Below, in pieces: positions 16,127 to 24,760 of a stretch of DNA of 30,580 nt. A program made the position numbers and the translations under genes. Position 1 is the first letter of the stretch; every line of letters starts with the position of its first letter. Source of the DNA: PALSA-1196 sp036833805 (GTDB lineage: Bacteria; Pseudomonadota; Gammaproteobacteria; Steroidobacterales; Steroidobacteraceae); NCBI GenBank assembly GCA_036833805.1, contig DAITPA010000018.1, positions 1 through 30,580 on the forward strand, in the 5' to 3' direction. The notes under the pieces were generated by a model. That model searched no databases, was not told where the DNA came from, and saw only the letters and a list, made by a program, of their open reading frames with translations.

Positions 16127-17542
16127 ATGTCGAGATCCATGCAACGCGTGCTCATCGCGCTCGCTGCGGTCCTTGCGGTGATCGCCGCAGGAGCAATCCT
16201 CGGGCGACATCTGCTTGGGGCGAATGTCCAAGCGCGCTTGGAGGCCGATGCGTCCGCGGCGTTAGGAATGAACGTCAAGATCAGCGGACCTGTGGCGTTG
16301 CGCTTCTTTCCAGGGTTGCACGTGACCCTCAAGGATGTGCACATTCGGAATCACCTCGCCGAAGTGGCCTCCATCGGGGAGGTCAAGCTTGGTATTGAGC
16401 TGCGCTCCCTGTTACGCCGCGACCTGAAGTTCCAAGAAGTCCGGTTCAAGGATGCGAGGCTCGCCATTGAGCGTGACCACAGCGGCCAGTTAAACATCAA
16501 TCGACCGCCGCAGTCCGATTCAAACTCGCCCGCCACCGACATCGCAACCGTAACATTTGCTCAATCGAGTTTGTCTTTCTCGGACGCGCAATCCGGCAAA
16601 GACTTCAGGGCCGAGAACTGCAGCCTGAACCTTAAAGACCTGCGACTCACGACCGCTGCTGACATGATGAAAACGCTGTCCTTCACCGGGAATCTTGCTT
16701 GCGAACGGCTCCGCACCAAGAGCCTCGTCGCATCCAACGTCGCGGCCGCGGTGCACGGCAGCGACGGGGCATTCAAGCTCGACCCCATTACGTTCAAGAT
16801 CTTTGGCGGACAGGGAGAGGCAACCGTCGCGGCAGATTTTACCGCTCCCGAGTCTGTCTACCGCATCCACTCAGCGGTATTGAAGCTGCAGATCGCGGAT
16901 TTCTCGAAGACCGAGTTGCCCCAGAAGCTCGGCGACGGAACCCTCGACTTTGCCACCAACCTCACGATGCACGGCACGATAAAAAGCGGAGTGATACGCA
17001 CTGCGTCAGGCGAGGCCTCGCTTCACGGTGACAACCTCGCGCTCGACATCGGCGATCTCGACAAGGAGTTCTCGCGCTACGAGTCGACTCAGAACTTTAA
17101 TCTCGTCGATGTCGGCGCGTTTTTCCTGGCGGGTCCGCTCGGAATTGCGCTCACCAAGGGCTACGACTTTGCGCGCGTCTTAAAGAAATCGGAGGGTCGC
17201 ACGACCATCCGCACGCTGCTCTCGAAGTGGAAGGTGGAGCATGGCGTGGCCCTGGCGCAGGATGTGGCCCTTACGACCACGGAGAACCGGGTCGCCATGA
17301 AAGGCGGACTCGATTTCGTCAATGATAGTTACGATGACGTGACCGTGGCGCTGGTCGACCCCAAGGGCTGCGTGCGCGTGGAGCAGAAGATTCACGGCCC
17401 TTTTCGCAAACCCGAAGTGGACAAACCGAACGTCGTAACCGCCATCACCGGGCCCGTGCGCAAGCTCATCAACAAGGGCCGCAGTCTCTTAGGTGCGAAG
17501 TGCAGCGTTTTTTATTCCGGCGCTGTTCCGCCGCCTAGATGA
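16127..17542 (+). CDS. AsmA-family envelope protein
   Basis: The protein has 471 residues. One N-terminal membrane anchor (VLIALAAVLAVIAAGAILG, about residues 8-26) precedes the AsmA signature: conversion of ALGMNVKISGPVALRFFPG into LHVTLKDVHIRN, LRSLLRRDLKFQEVRFKDAR and HSGQLNINRPP. The C-terminal half (QNFNLVDVGAFFLAGPLGIA, IRTLLSKWKVEHGVALAQD, GPFRKPEVDKPN) also matches AsmA-like proteins. Family members are inner-membrane-anchored beta-rich proteins linked to phospholipid transport and outer-membrane assembly. ATG 16127 has GAGG five bases upstream; a TTG at 16091 would add 12 residues. At 471 residues it is shorter than enterobacterial AsmA. It is convergent with the next gene. Confidence 0.85.
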   Translation: MSRSMQRVLIALAAVLAVIAAGAILGRHLLGANVQARLEADASAALGMNVKISGPVALRFFPGLHVTLKDVHIRNHLAEVASIGEVKLGIELRSLLRRDLKFQEVRFKDARLAIERDHSGQLNINRPPQSDSNSPATDIATVTFAQSSLSFSDAQSGKDFRAENCSLNLKDLRLTTAADMMKTLSFTGNLACERLRTKSLVASNVAAAVHGSDGAFKLDPITFKIFGGQGEATVAADFTAPESVYRIHSAVLKLQIADFSKTELPQKLGDGTLDFATNLTMHGTIKSGVIRTASGEASLHGDNLALDIGDLDKEFSRYESTQNFNLVDVGAFFLAGPLGIALTKGYDFARVLKKSEGRTTIRTLLSKWKVEHGVALAQDVALTTTENRVAMKGGLDFVNDSYDDVTVALVDPKGCVRVEQKIHGPFRKPEVDKPNVVTAITGPVRKLINKGRSLLGAKCSVFYSGAVPPPR

Positions 17543-17569
17543 TGCCGCACGCGAACCGCAGCGCGGCGT

Positions 17570-17905
17570 CTACTGCTTGTACTTTGTCTTGGCGCGCCTA
17601 ATGCAGTTGTCTCGGGCGATGCCTGACAGGGCATCGCACTTTGCTCTGGCGACGTTGTAGCCTGCGTTCGTGGACTCGACACGCTCATCGCCGCGCACAC
17701 CGGCGCTGATCTGTCGGTCCTGACCCTCGCGCAGGCAGGCTTCGCGCGCATCGCCCGACTTGCTGGCGCAAAGTTCTGCCTGTAGCTTGTCATTCGGATT
17801 GGGTTCTGTGATTGGCGCCTGCGACTGTGCTTGGCCCACCAGCGGGGCGCACGACAGCGCGAGCCACGCGGCGCAGAGCAGCAGATATTTGCTTGGATAA
17901 GACAT
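17570..17905 (-). CDS. exported protein with paired-cysteine repeats, unknown function
   Basis: The product has 111 residues with a signal peptide (LLLCAAWLALSCAPLVGQAQ). The mature part holds two similar units, AELCASKSGDAREACLREG and RAKCDALSGIARDNCIRRAK, each with two Cys about 10 residues apart, probably disulfides in the periplasm. Proteins with C-DALSG-AKD-C repeats recur in proteobacterial genomes, but I know of no function. It is 24 bases upstream of nothing in its own direction except the AsmA stop, and is probably monocistronic. Confidence 0.7.
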   Translation of the reverse strand: MSYPSKYLLLCAAWLALSCAPLVGQAQSQAPITEPNPNDKLQAELCASKSGDAREACLREGQDRQISAGVRGDERVESTNAGYNVARAKCDALSGIARDNCIRRAKTKYKQ

Positions 17906-17929
17906 GGCGTTCTCCGGTCTGGCGACAAT

Positions 17930-19435
17930 CTAATAACGCGCGAGCAGGGTCTCCAGGTCCGCGCGTGATGCTGCCATCGCTTTATACAGCGGAATATGTC
18001 GGGTCGTGGTGCTGCCGTTCACAATGACGGCGAAGGCGATCCAGCCGCCGCTCTTCTTACGCAAGTAGCCGGCGATTCCGCACACCGAGTGCGGCTCATC
18101 CATGGTACCAGTCTTGAGTGCGACGCGATCGAGCCACGCCTCGCCGCCCTGGCGCAGAAAACCAAACGGCGCCTGCCGCGGCACCGTGAGAGCGCCGTAG
18201 AACGCCGGGAAATAGCGGCTGTCGTGATACTGGTAGGCAAGCAAGGCCACCAGATCGCGCGCCGAGAGCTCGTTTTCCGGTGTCAGGCCGCTGCCGCTGA
18301 GCAGGAGCGGCGCGGACACGCGCGCGCGGCTTTGTGCGCGCAGGGCGCGCGCCACGAATTCCGAGAGCCCCTTCGCTGCGTCCGCCAATCCAGCCGGAGC
18401 CTGACCCGTCATGTCGGCGGCAAGATCGAACGTCAGAACGTCCGCAATGTAGTTATTGGAGAAGCGCAGCATGCGCCCCAATTGCTCACGCAGCGTGAAG
18501 CCTTCGGTCTGCCCCAATGCAAACGCGCCACTTGGCAGCGCGCCCTTTGTGATGAGCACATCTCCGGGCACATGCAGACCAAGCTCGCGCAAGCTTTCGC
18601 GCAGCAACAGACCGACGCCCAGGGCGGGATTTGACATCGCCCGGTAGACGCGCTCGCGCGTACCGAACGGCATTTGCCCGCCGACCCGGAGCGCATCAAC
18701 ACCGCCGCTCGTGATGCGTTCAACCCAAAAAGTCTTCTTCGATTGCGCCGCGCTGACAGTAATGTTTCCTTCCACGGCAATCGGCAGGTGGGTAACGCCG
18801 CAGCCGCGCACCAGCGCAGGAGCGCCCACGGAGTTCGACTGCACGCTGACACACCAATTGCCGTAGTCGACTCCGACCGCCGACAGCGGTGCATTGAATG
18901 CCGTATCGCTGCGCACGAGCGCGCCGCAGCGGTCGTGCGTCTCGCATCCGACGTCGGCAAAAGGCGCAAGATTCACCAGCACCCGGCCATGCACGGAAGC
19001 CACCCCCGCCCCCGCCGCCTGCACGGCAAGCGCGAGCAACGCGTGGTATTCGAGCGTTGGATCTCCGGCGCCCTCTAAAATAATGTCTCCGCTAAGCTCG
19101 CCCGCGCGCAGCGTGCCGCTGCCCAAGAGCCGCGTTTCAAAGGCCTTATCCGCCGCCCAGCGATTAAGCGTTGCGGCCGCGACCGCAAGTTTCGTCAGTG
19201 AAGCGGGCGTCAAGCGCCGCTCGGCATCGAGCTGCTGGATGACCGCGCCGTTATCAAGGTCGAGAGCCGCGGCGCTGACCAGCGCGCCGCTGCGCGTCAG
19301 GGCCTCAAGAGCGCGCCAATCCGCGCGCGCGGGCAACGTGAGGAGAAAGCTTGCGCAGCCCGTTGCGATAGCGGCGCGAAGAGTGCGGCTGCGGCATCGA
19401 GCGCGCGGTGCAGACCTATATTCGGCGGTCGGCAA
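17930..19435 (-). CDS. dacB: D-alanyl-D-alanine carboxypeptidase/endopeptidase, PBP4 type
   Basis: The protein has 501 residues with an N-terminal signal sequence (IATGCASFLLTLPARA). All three penicillin-binding motifs are present: S79-L-T-K82 in LTPASLTKL, S326-N-N328 in RFSNNYIAD, and K441-T-G in ALKTGTMDEPHS. The large insertion between the first two is typical of class C PBP4/DacB, which trims and cleaves peptidoglycan cross-links in the periplasm. The start is TTG with AAAGGG six bases upstream, ten bases after the MFS stop, so it is likely co-transcribed with that gene. Length and motifs argue for a functional enzyme. Confidence 0.92.
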   Translation of the reverse strand: MPTAEYRSAPRARCRSRTLRAAIATGCASFLLTLPARADWRALEALTRSGALVSAAALDLDNGAVIQQLDAERRLTPASLTKLAVAAATLNRWAADKAFETRLLGSGTLRAGELSGDIILEGAGDPTLEYHALLALAVQAAGAGVASVHGRVLVNLAPFADVGCETHDRCGALVRSDTAFNAPLSAVGVDYGNWCVSVQSNSVGAPALVRGCGVTHLPIAVEGNITVSAAQSKKTFWVERITSGGVDALRVGGQMPFGTRERVYRAMSNPALGVGLLLRESLRELGLHVPGDVLITKGALPSGAFALGQTEGFTLREQLGRMLRFSNNYIADVLTFDLAADMTGQAPAGLADAAKGLSEFVARALRAQSRARVSAPLLLSGSGLTPENELSARDLVALLAYQYHDSRYFPAFYGALTVPRQAPFGFLRQGGEAWLDRVALKTGTMDEPHSVCGIAGYLRKKSGGWIAFAVIVNGSTTTRHIPLYKAMAASRADLETLLARY

Positions 19436-19445
19436 TCAGCGCCCT

Positions 19446-20717
19446 TTATGCTTGCGGCTGCGGCGCGCGGCCGCCCGCGCGCGCCGCCCAGCACCACAGC
19501 AGTCCCGCGGCGAGAACGGCTACCGGCACGACCATGACGGCCTGCTGCAGCGATGCCGCATCGGAGAGCGCGCCGATCAGAGGCGGCGACAGCACGTCGC
19601 CCAGTATATGGATCGTGAAAATGCTCACGGCGATTGCCGTAGCGCGCTCTGCGGGGGATGCGAGATTAATGATCGCCGCGTTCACCGGGCCGGTCGACAC
19701 AAACAAGAACAGCTGCGCCGCCACCATCGCGGCCAAGTACAGGGTCGATGATCCGGTTGCAAGCGCTGCCCAGGCAAAGGGCGCCGCGATCAGTGTCGCA
19801 ACAGCGGAGACCCAGAGAAATGCCTGCCGAGAGTATTTGCTGAAGAAATCCCCGAGCCATCCGCCGACAAACGTGCCGATGAAGCCCGTGATGACCACGA
19901 TTTCACCGAAGCTGACGGTTGCTTCCTGGCGCGACATGCCCCGAACGCGTTCGAGAAATGCCGGCATCCAAAAGCCAAGGCCGCCGACCGCAAACGTGTA
20001 CGCCGCATAGCCCAACACGGTGAGGACGTAGGGCGAATTCCTCGCGAGACGCGCGTAAGTCGCCTGCAAATCGGTGCGCGTGTCTTGATGCGCCGAGGGT
20101 CGCGGCGCCTTACCCGCATCCTCGCCACCGCGCGGCGGGTCGCGCATCATGACGGTCAATGCCGCAAGCGCAAGGCCCGGAACGCCTGCTACAAAAAATG
20201 CCATGCGCCAGCCAAAGTGAGCATCGACCAAGCCGCCGACGATAAACCCGAGCGCCGAGCCTACGGGGATGGCGCAGAAGAACACCGCCATGACGCGCCC
20301 GCGACGACTTTCCGGAAAGAAGTCGGCGAGCAGAGAAGGTGCGATGGTGCCGTAGGCCGCCTCGCCGATGCCAACCGCAGCGCGCGCCGCCAGCAGCGTT
20401 GCGTAACTTGTCGCAAGCCCCGACAAGGCGGTGGCCAAACTCCAACAGGCGACACCGAACGCGATCAAGCGCGGACGCGCGCGGCGATCCCCGAGCGCAC
20501 CGAAAACGGGTGCGGCCAGCATATAGACGAGCAAAAATCCCGTCGCCAAAGTTCCGAGCTTGAAGTCCGAGAGCGCAAGGGATGAATGCTTCAGGCTCTC
20601 GGCCAACGCCGAAACAATGAAACGGTCGAGGTAGTTGAGAAGATTGATGAACGTCAGGATCGCCAGCGCGCCGACGGCGGATGTGATGAGCGCTGGGCGC
20701 GGCGGCGGTACATTCAT
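19446..20717 (-). CDS. MFS transporter, spinster-like
   Basis: The protein has 423 residues and about 12 membrane segments. The N-terminal half has FINLLNYLDRFIVSALAESL and GDRRARPRLIAFGVACWSLAT, the MFS loop 2-3 motif. GIGEAAYGTIAPSLLADFFP, followed by RRGRVMAVFF, is typical of the spinster-like family; substrates in bacteria are mostly unknown. FGEIVVITGFIGTFVGGWLGD belongs to the second half. An ATG at 20717 is used, with only a weak ribosome-binding site. dacB follows after ten bases. It is divergent from the cupin gene. Export of an organic anion or lipid-like compound is possible but unproven. Confidence 0.85.
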   Translation of the reverse strand: MNVPPPRPALITSAVGALAILTFINLLNYLDRFIVSALAESLKHSSLALSDFKLGTLATGFLLVYMLAAPVFGALGDRRARPRLIAFGVACWSLATALSGLATSYATLLAARAAVGIGEAAYGTIAPSLLADFFPESRRGRVMAVFFCAIPVGSALGFIVGGLVDAHFGWRMAFFVAGVPGLALAALTVMMRDPPRGGEDAGKAPRPSAHQDTRTDLQATYARLARNSPYVLTVLGYAAYTFAVGGLGFWMPAFLERVRGMSRQEATVSFGEIVVITGFIGTFVGGWLGDFFSKYSRQAFLWVSAVATLIAAPFAWAALATGSSTLYLAAMVAAQLFLFVSTGPVNAAIINLASPAERATAIAVSIFTIHILGDVLSPPLIGALSDAASLQQAVMVVPVAVLAAGLLWCWAARAGGRAPQPQA

Positions 20718-20852
20718 ACGCAGCCAGCTTATCAGTCTTCACGGCCGATGCTTAAGCGCGCGCTGCGCGCCGGTATTCTCAAGAGATTTTAAACGCCCGC
20801 AATGCGACAATGAATCACAGCGCGCTCACGCGACCGACCTTGCGAGGCCTGC

Positions 20853-21200
20853 ATGAAAGCTTCCCTGGCTGAGATTCTCTCCCGCATCCCCGGTGCGCCG
20901 TCGAAGCAGTGGCCGCACGGCGAGCGCTACGCAGAGGCGCTCGCGCACGGCTCGATGACGCTGGGACTTTATGCGCCGGTGCGTGCGGACCCGCAGACAC
21001 CGCACCCGCAGGATGAGGTCTACATCATTCGAACCGGCCGCGCCGAATTCTCGCTCGCCGGCGAAATTCAGTCCTGTGCGGTGGGCGATGTGCTGTTCGT
21101 CGCGGCGGGTGTTGAGCACCGCTTTTTGAACTTGGCGGATGACTTCTCCACCTGGGTGCCAGAGACGCGACCAATAAAATCAATGAGATTCGCGGCATAG
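20853..21200 (+). CDS. small cupin-domain protein
   Basis: The product is 115 residues, a single cupin barrel. Motif 1 is HPQDEVYIIRTGRAEF (H51, Q53, E55) and motif 2 is GDVLFVAAGVEHRF (H89). Gln replaces the usual second His of motif 1, a pattern I recall from other small proteins with a QDE motif, so metal binding may still occur. An ATG at 20853 has GAGG five bases upstream. Enzymatic (isomerase, dioxygenase) or binding roles are all possible. It is divergent from the MFS gene and converges on an SRPBCC gene. Confidence 0.8.
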   Translation: MKASLAEILSRIPGAPSKQWPHGERYAEALAHGSMTLGLYAPVRADPQTPHPQDEVYIIRTGRAEFSLAGEIQSCAVGDVLFVAAGVEHRFLNLADDFSTWVPETRPIKSMRFAA

Positions 21201-21333
21201 TTTCCGTGATTTCTCGAGAGGAATCAGGGCACGGCGCGCTTTGAAGCCAGGCGTCCGAAGCGGCGAGGGCCTTATGACCCGCGCCGCTTGGGCGGTAGCG
21301 ATTGTGCTAATTATTGAATCGAAGCGACGAGCG

Positions 21334-21864
21334 TCAGCCTTCGAGCGTCTTCTTCAGGTTGTCGAGGCCGCCGCGATAAACGCCCGTGATGAACTTGATC
21401 ACGCCGGCGTCGCTCTCCGCATCAGGGGGGCTGTCGGCGGTGTTCTTGCGCTTGAACCATCCGGTCCACGTCACGACGGACCCGCCATCCTTGCCTGCCT
21501 TAACGGCTACCGTCGACTTATAGTTATGAATCGGCAACGCTGACTCGTCAGTGATCGAGTATTTGAAGGAATGAGCCTTCCCACTGTAAGCGAGCAGTTC
21601 CTCCGTAAACGTTGGGCCACCTTTGACTGTGAGCGAACGCACGGCGCCCACCTTGTTATTGGTGCCTTTGACGATCTCGTCTTTGGCAAAGCCCGGATGC
21701 CATTTGTCCAGACTGTCGAAGTCCTTGATGGTCGCCCAGACCTTCGCCACAGGCGCCTTGATCTCGACTGTTTCCACGACCTTCAGAGCCTTCGGCGCGG
21801 CGGCCAGCACGGCCCACGGAGCAGCCAAAGCAACAAGTGCCAGCACGGCAATACTTCTTTTCAT
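21334..21864 (-). CDS. exported SRPBCC-fold (polyketide cyclase-like) protein
   Basis: The protein has 176 residues with a signal peptide (SIAVLALVALAAPWAVLAA). The mature part is a START/SRPBCC helix-grip fold: VVETVEIKAPVAKVWATIKD, FDSLDKWHPGFAKDEIV, GAVRSLTVKGGPTF, HSFKYSITDESALPIHNYKS and VTWTGWFKRK. The family binds hydrophobic ligands. Secreted members of this type are common and uncharacterised. ATG 21864 with GGGGGA four bases upstream begins the signal peptide; the frame is open to 21945 but that extension is not protein-like. It is divergent from the DUF1348 gene and shares about 185 bases of upstream DNA with it. Confidence 0.8.
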   Translation of the reverse strand: MKRSIAVLALVALAAPWAVLAAAPKALKVVETVEIKAPVAKVWATIKDFDSLDKWHPGFAKDEIVKGTNNKVGAVRSLTVKGGPTFTEELLAYSGKAHSFKYSITDESALPIHNYKSTVAVKAGKDGGSVVTWTGWFKRKNTADSPPDAESDAGVIKFITGVYRGGLDNLKKTLEG

Positions 21865-22049
21865 GTGATCCCCCACCTTTGCGAAATGCGCGCGACGATT
21901 TGCATGATCCGTATAAGGCACTGCACCCGGCGTTGCGCGCTGCACGCCTGGACGTCCACTATATACCGCGCTCTGATTGAGCGCACTGGAACGTGGCTCC
22001 TGGCGCGGCCCTATACTTGACCCGACAGTTCAACACCGTGGAGAAAACC

Positions 22050-22517
22050 GTGACCGCACGCCCACCCCTGCCGCCATTCACCCTCGAGGGGGCAGTGCAA
22101 AAAGTTCGCCTCGCCGAAGATGCCTGGAACAGCCGCGATCCAGGGCGCGTGTCGCTCGCCTATACCGAGGACAGCCGCTGGCGCAATCGCTCGGAGTTCT
22201 TCGCCGGACGGCCTGCGATTGTCGAATTCTTGCAGCGTAAATGGGCGCAGGAACTGGACTACCGGCTTATTAAGGAGCTCTGGGCGTTTCATGACAACCG
22301 TATCGCCGTGCGCTTCTGCTATGAATGCCATGATGCGACCGGGCAATGGTACCGCGCCCACGGCAACGAGCAGTGGGAGTTCAGCCCAGAGGGTCTCATG
22401 CGCCGCCGCGAAGCCAGCATCAACGACGTGCGCATCGCTGTCGGAGACAGAAAGTTTTCCTGGCCGCTGGGCGCGCGGCCGAGCAGTCACCCGGGCCTCT
22501 CGGAGCTTGATTTATAG
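22050..22517 (+). CDS. DUF1348 / NTF2-like (SnoaL) protein
   Basis: The protein has 155 residues and matches the DUF1348 family from the first residues: RPPLPPFTLEGAVQKVRLAE, then DAWNSRDPGRVSLAYTEDS, RWRNRSEFFAGRPAIVEFLQ, ELWAFHDNRIAVRFCYECHD, and GNEQWEFSPEGLMRRREASI. The NTF2-like cone fold suits a small-molecule enzyme or binding protein; function is unknown. GTG 22050 gives the usual family length and has TGGAG six bases upstream, which decides it over 21993. It converges on the paiB-like gene 15 bases further on. Confidence 0.85.
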   Translation: MTARPPLPPFTLEGAVQKVRLAEDAWNSRDPGRVSLAYTEDSRWRNRSEFFAGRPAIVEFLQRKWAQELDYRLIKELWAFHDNRIAVRFCYECHDATGQWYRAHGNEQWEFSPEGLMRRREASINDVRIAVGDRKFSWPLGARPSSHPGLSELDL

Positions 22518-22532
22518 AGGCCGAGGTTTCGT

Positions 22533-23162
22533 CTATAAGCGGGGACGCCGCTGCAACGCGTCCTGCATGAGCGTCGCCACGCAGCGAGCGTCGTCGCTGC
22601 CAGATGCCGCGAGCGCATTCACTGCGCCCTCGACGTTCGCCGCGGAATGGTTTTGATTCAGCTTGAATTTGAGTTGAATGTCATCGACCAAAAGCTCAAA
22701 ACCGACGATGCCACGCAGGCGCTGCTCGTTGTCCGCAGATTCGGCCATGCGCCAGGGCTTCTCGGCTCCGGCTTCATAATAGGCCGCGAGCGCCGCGACC
22801 ACTTTCGCAAGCGCCGCCGGCTCATGCACGAGCCGCACCGTGCCGTAAAGATGAGCGGTCGCATAGTTCCAGGTCGGCACATTGCTGTCGGGGTCCACAT
22901 ACCAACGCGGCGAGATATAGGCGTGCGGACCGTGCAGGATGAACAGCACACGCTGCGCTTCGATCGTGCGCCATTGAGGATTCGGCCGCGCCCAATGTCC
23001 CGTGAGCGTCACGCGCTTGCCGTCACGCCGGTAAAGTACCGGCAGATGGCTGGCAATGGGCCCTGCGTCGGCGACTGACACGAGGGTGCCGAAGGCGTCG
23101 TAGCGCGCGAGCCAGTCAAGCCGCGCGAGATCAGTCTCATGAAAGTACGCGGGGATATACAT
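22533..23162 (-). CDS. PaiB-like FMN-binding protein
   Basis: The protein has 209 residues and the family start MYIPAYFHETD. The split-barrel flavin fold is shown by DAFGTLVSVADAGPIASHLP, TLTGHWARPNPQW, VLFILHGPHAYISPRWY, VPTWNYATAHLYGTVRLV and GIVGFELLVDDIQLKFKLNQ, then NHSAANVEG. PaiB was named a negative regulator of degradative enzymes in Bacillus, but many members are probably heme- or FMN-binding enzymes of unknown role. ATG 23162 is chosen because family sequence begins there. It lies 38 bases after hutH and is probably the last gene of the hut operon. A role in histidine use is only suggested by position. Confidence 0.87.
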   Translation of the reverse strand: MYIPAYFHETDLARLDWLARYDAFGTLVSVADAGPIASHLPVLYRRDGKRVTLTGHWARPNPQWRTIEAQRVLFILHGPHAYISPRWYVDPDSNVPTWNYATAHLYGTVRLVHEPAALAKVVAALAAYYEAGAEKPWRMAESADNEQRLRGIVGFELLVDDIQLKFKLNQNHSAANVEGAVNALAASGSDDARCVATLMQDALQRRPRL

Positions 23163-23200
23163 TTTCCAGAACTCTGTTGACTGCGCTCTGCGCAACAGCC

Positions 23201-24760
23201 CTAGGTGATCACGGCTGCTTCGGCGACGAGGCTGCGAAACATCCCCGATGTCACGAGCTTCTTTGCCGCCTCGATGTCAGGTGCAAAAAAGCGATCGACA
23301 TCGTAGCGCCGCACTTTCGCGCGCAGCGCCGCAACGATCCGCTCGAGGGCGGCCGAGGTCTTCAACGGACGGTGGAATTCGATGCCCTGCACGGCCGCGA
23401 GAAGCTCGATCGCAATGACCACCGCCGCATTGTCGGCCATCTCCGTCAGACGCCGCGCCGCATGCGTCGCCATCGAAACATGGTCCTCCTGGTTGGCCGA
23501 TGTTGGGATGCTGTCGACGCTCGCCGGATGCGCGAGCATCTTGTTTTCGGACACGAGCGCCGCGGCGGTCACCTGCGCGATCATGAATCCAGAGTTCAGT
23601 CCGCTCTCTTTCACGAGAAACGCCGGCAAGCCGCTCATTTTCGGATCGACCAGAAGCGCAACGCGGCGCTCCGCGAGCGAGGCGATTTCCGCGATCGCGA
23701 GCGCCAACTGATCGGCGGCAAACGCCACGGGCTCGGCGTGAAAGTTGCCGCCCGAGGTGACGCTGCCATCTTCGGGAAAGACGAGCGGATTGTCCGTGAC
23801 CGCGTTCGCCTCGCGTATCAGGGTGCCGGCGACGAAGCGTAACAGATCAAGGCATGCGCCCATGACCTGCGGCTGACAGCGCAATGAATACGGGTCCTGC
23901 ACTCGATCGCACTGCAGATGCGATGCGCGAATCCGGCTACCAGCAAGGAGGCGGCGGAACACTGCGGCGACGTGCATCTGTCCCGGCTGGCGGCGCAAGG
24001 CGTGAATGCGCGCATCAAACGGCGCATCACTGCCCTTCATGGCATCGACCGAGAGCGCGCCCGTCACCAGTGCGGCGGCAAATATGCTCTCGATCTGCGC
24101 AAGACCCGAAAGCGCCAGCGCCGTCGACACTTGTGTGCCGTTCAGAAGCGCAAGTCCCTCTTTCGGGCCGAGATCAAGGGGCTTGAGGCCCGCAAGCTTA
24201 AGGCCGCGGGCGGCGGGCATGATGCGGCCCGCGACACGTACGTGACCCACCCCCAAAAGCACGGCCGACAGGTGCGCCAGCGGCGCAAGATCCCCGGACG
24301 CACCGACCGACCCCTTGCCGGGAATACATGGATAGACCTCATGCGCGAGCAATGCGCAAAGCGCGCGCACGGTTTCGACGCGTACCCCGGAGTAGCCCTT
24401 CACGAGGCTTGCGATCTTCAATACCAGAACGAGCCTCACCACGCCGTCCGCGAGCAGCGCGCCGGTGCCGGCCGCGTGCGACAGCACGAGGTTTCTTTGC
24501 AGCTGACCGATCTGCTGACGCGGAATACGCGTGCGCGCGAGCAAGCCAAATCCGGTGTTGAGGCCGTAGACGACCTCGCCGCGCGCCACAAGCCGTGCCA
24601 CGGCCGCTGCGCCACGGCGCACGCGCGCAAGATTGTCGCGCGACAGACGCACGCGCACCGGCTCCGCGAGCACGCGTTGCAGCAGCGGCAGCCGCAGCTC
24701 ATCCAAGGACAGGCGCATGGGGCGCGCGGCACGCGCGCGCGCGCTTGGAATTGCCGTCAC
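23201..24760 (-). CDS. hutH: histidine ammonia-lyase
   Basis: The enzyme converts L-histidine to urocanate and ammonia, the first step of histidine use. At 519 residues it is full length. Tyr65 in VYGLNTGFG and the A154-S155-G156 triad in GSVGASGDLAPL, which cyclises to the MIO cofactor, are present. Further family sequence includes RGLKLAGLKPLDL, GKEGLALLNGTQ-type sequence, and VTDNPLVFPEDG followed by SGGNFHAEP. The GTG start overlaps the TGA of hutU (GTGA), indicating translational coupling. An ATG 14 codons further on is a possible alternative. It belongs to the operon hutC-hutU-hutH-paiB-like, under the HutC site near 27220. Confidence 0.95.
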   Translation of the reverse strand: MTAIPSARARAARPMRLSLDELRLPLLQRVLAEPVRVRLSRDNLARVRRGAAAVARLVARGEVVYGLNTGFGLLARTRIPRQQIGQLQRNLVLSHAAGTGALLADGVVRLVLVLKIASLVKGYSGVRVETVRALCALLAHEVYPCIPGKGSVGASGDLAPLAHLSAVLLGVGHVRVAGRIMPAARGLKLAGLKPLDLGPKEGLALLNGTQVSTALALSGLAQIESIFAAALVTGALSVDAMKGSDAPFDARIHALRRQPGQMHVAAVFRRLLAGSRIRASHLQCDRVQDPYSLRCQPQVMGACLDLLRFVAGTLIREANAVTDNPLVFPEDGSVTSGGNFHAEPVAFAADQLALAIAEIASLAERRVALLVDPKMSGLPAFLVKESGLNSGFMIAQVTAAALVSENKMLAHPASVDSIPTSANQEDHVSMATHAARRLTEMADNAAVVIAIELLAAVQGIEFHRPLKTSAALERIVAALRAKVRRYDVDRFFAPDIEAAKKLVTSGMFRSLVAEAAVIT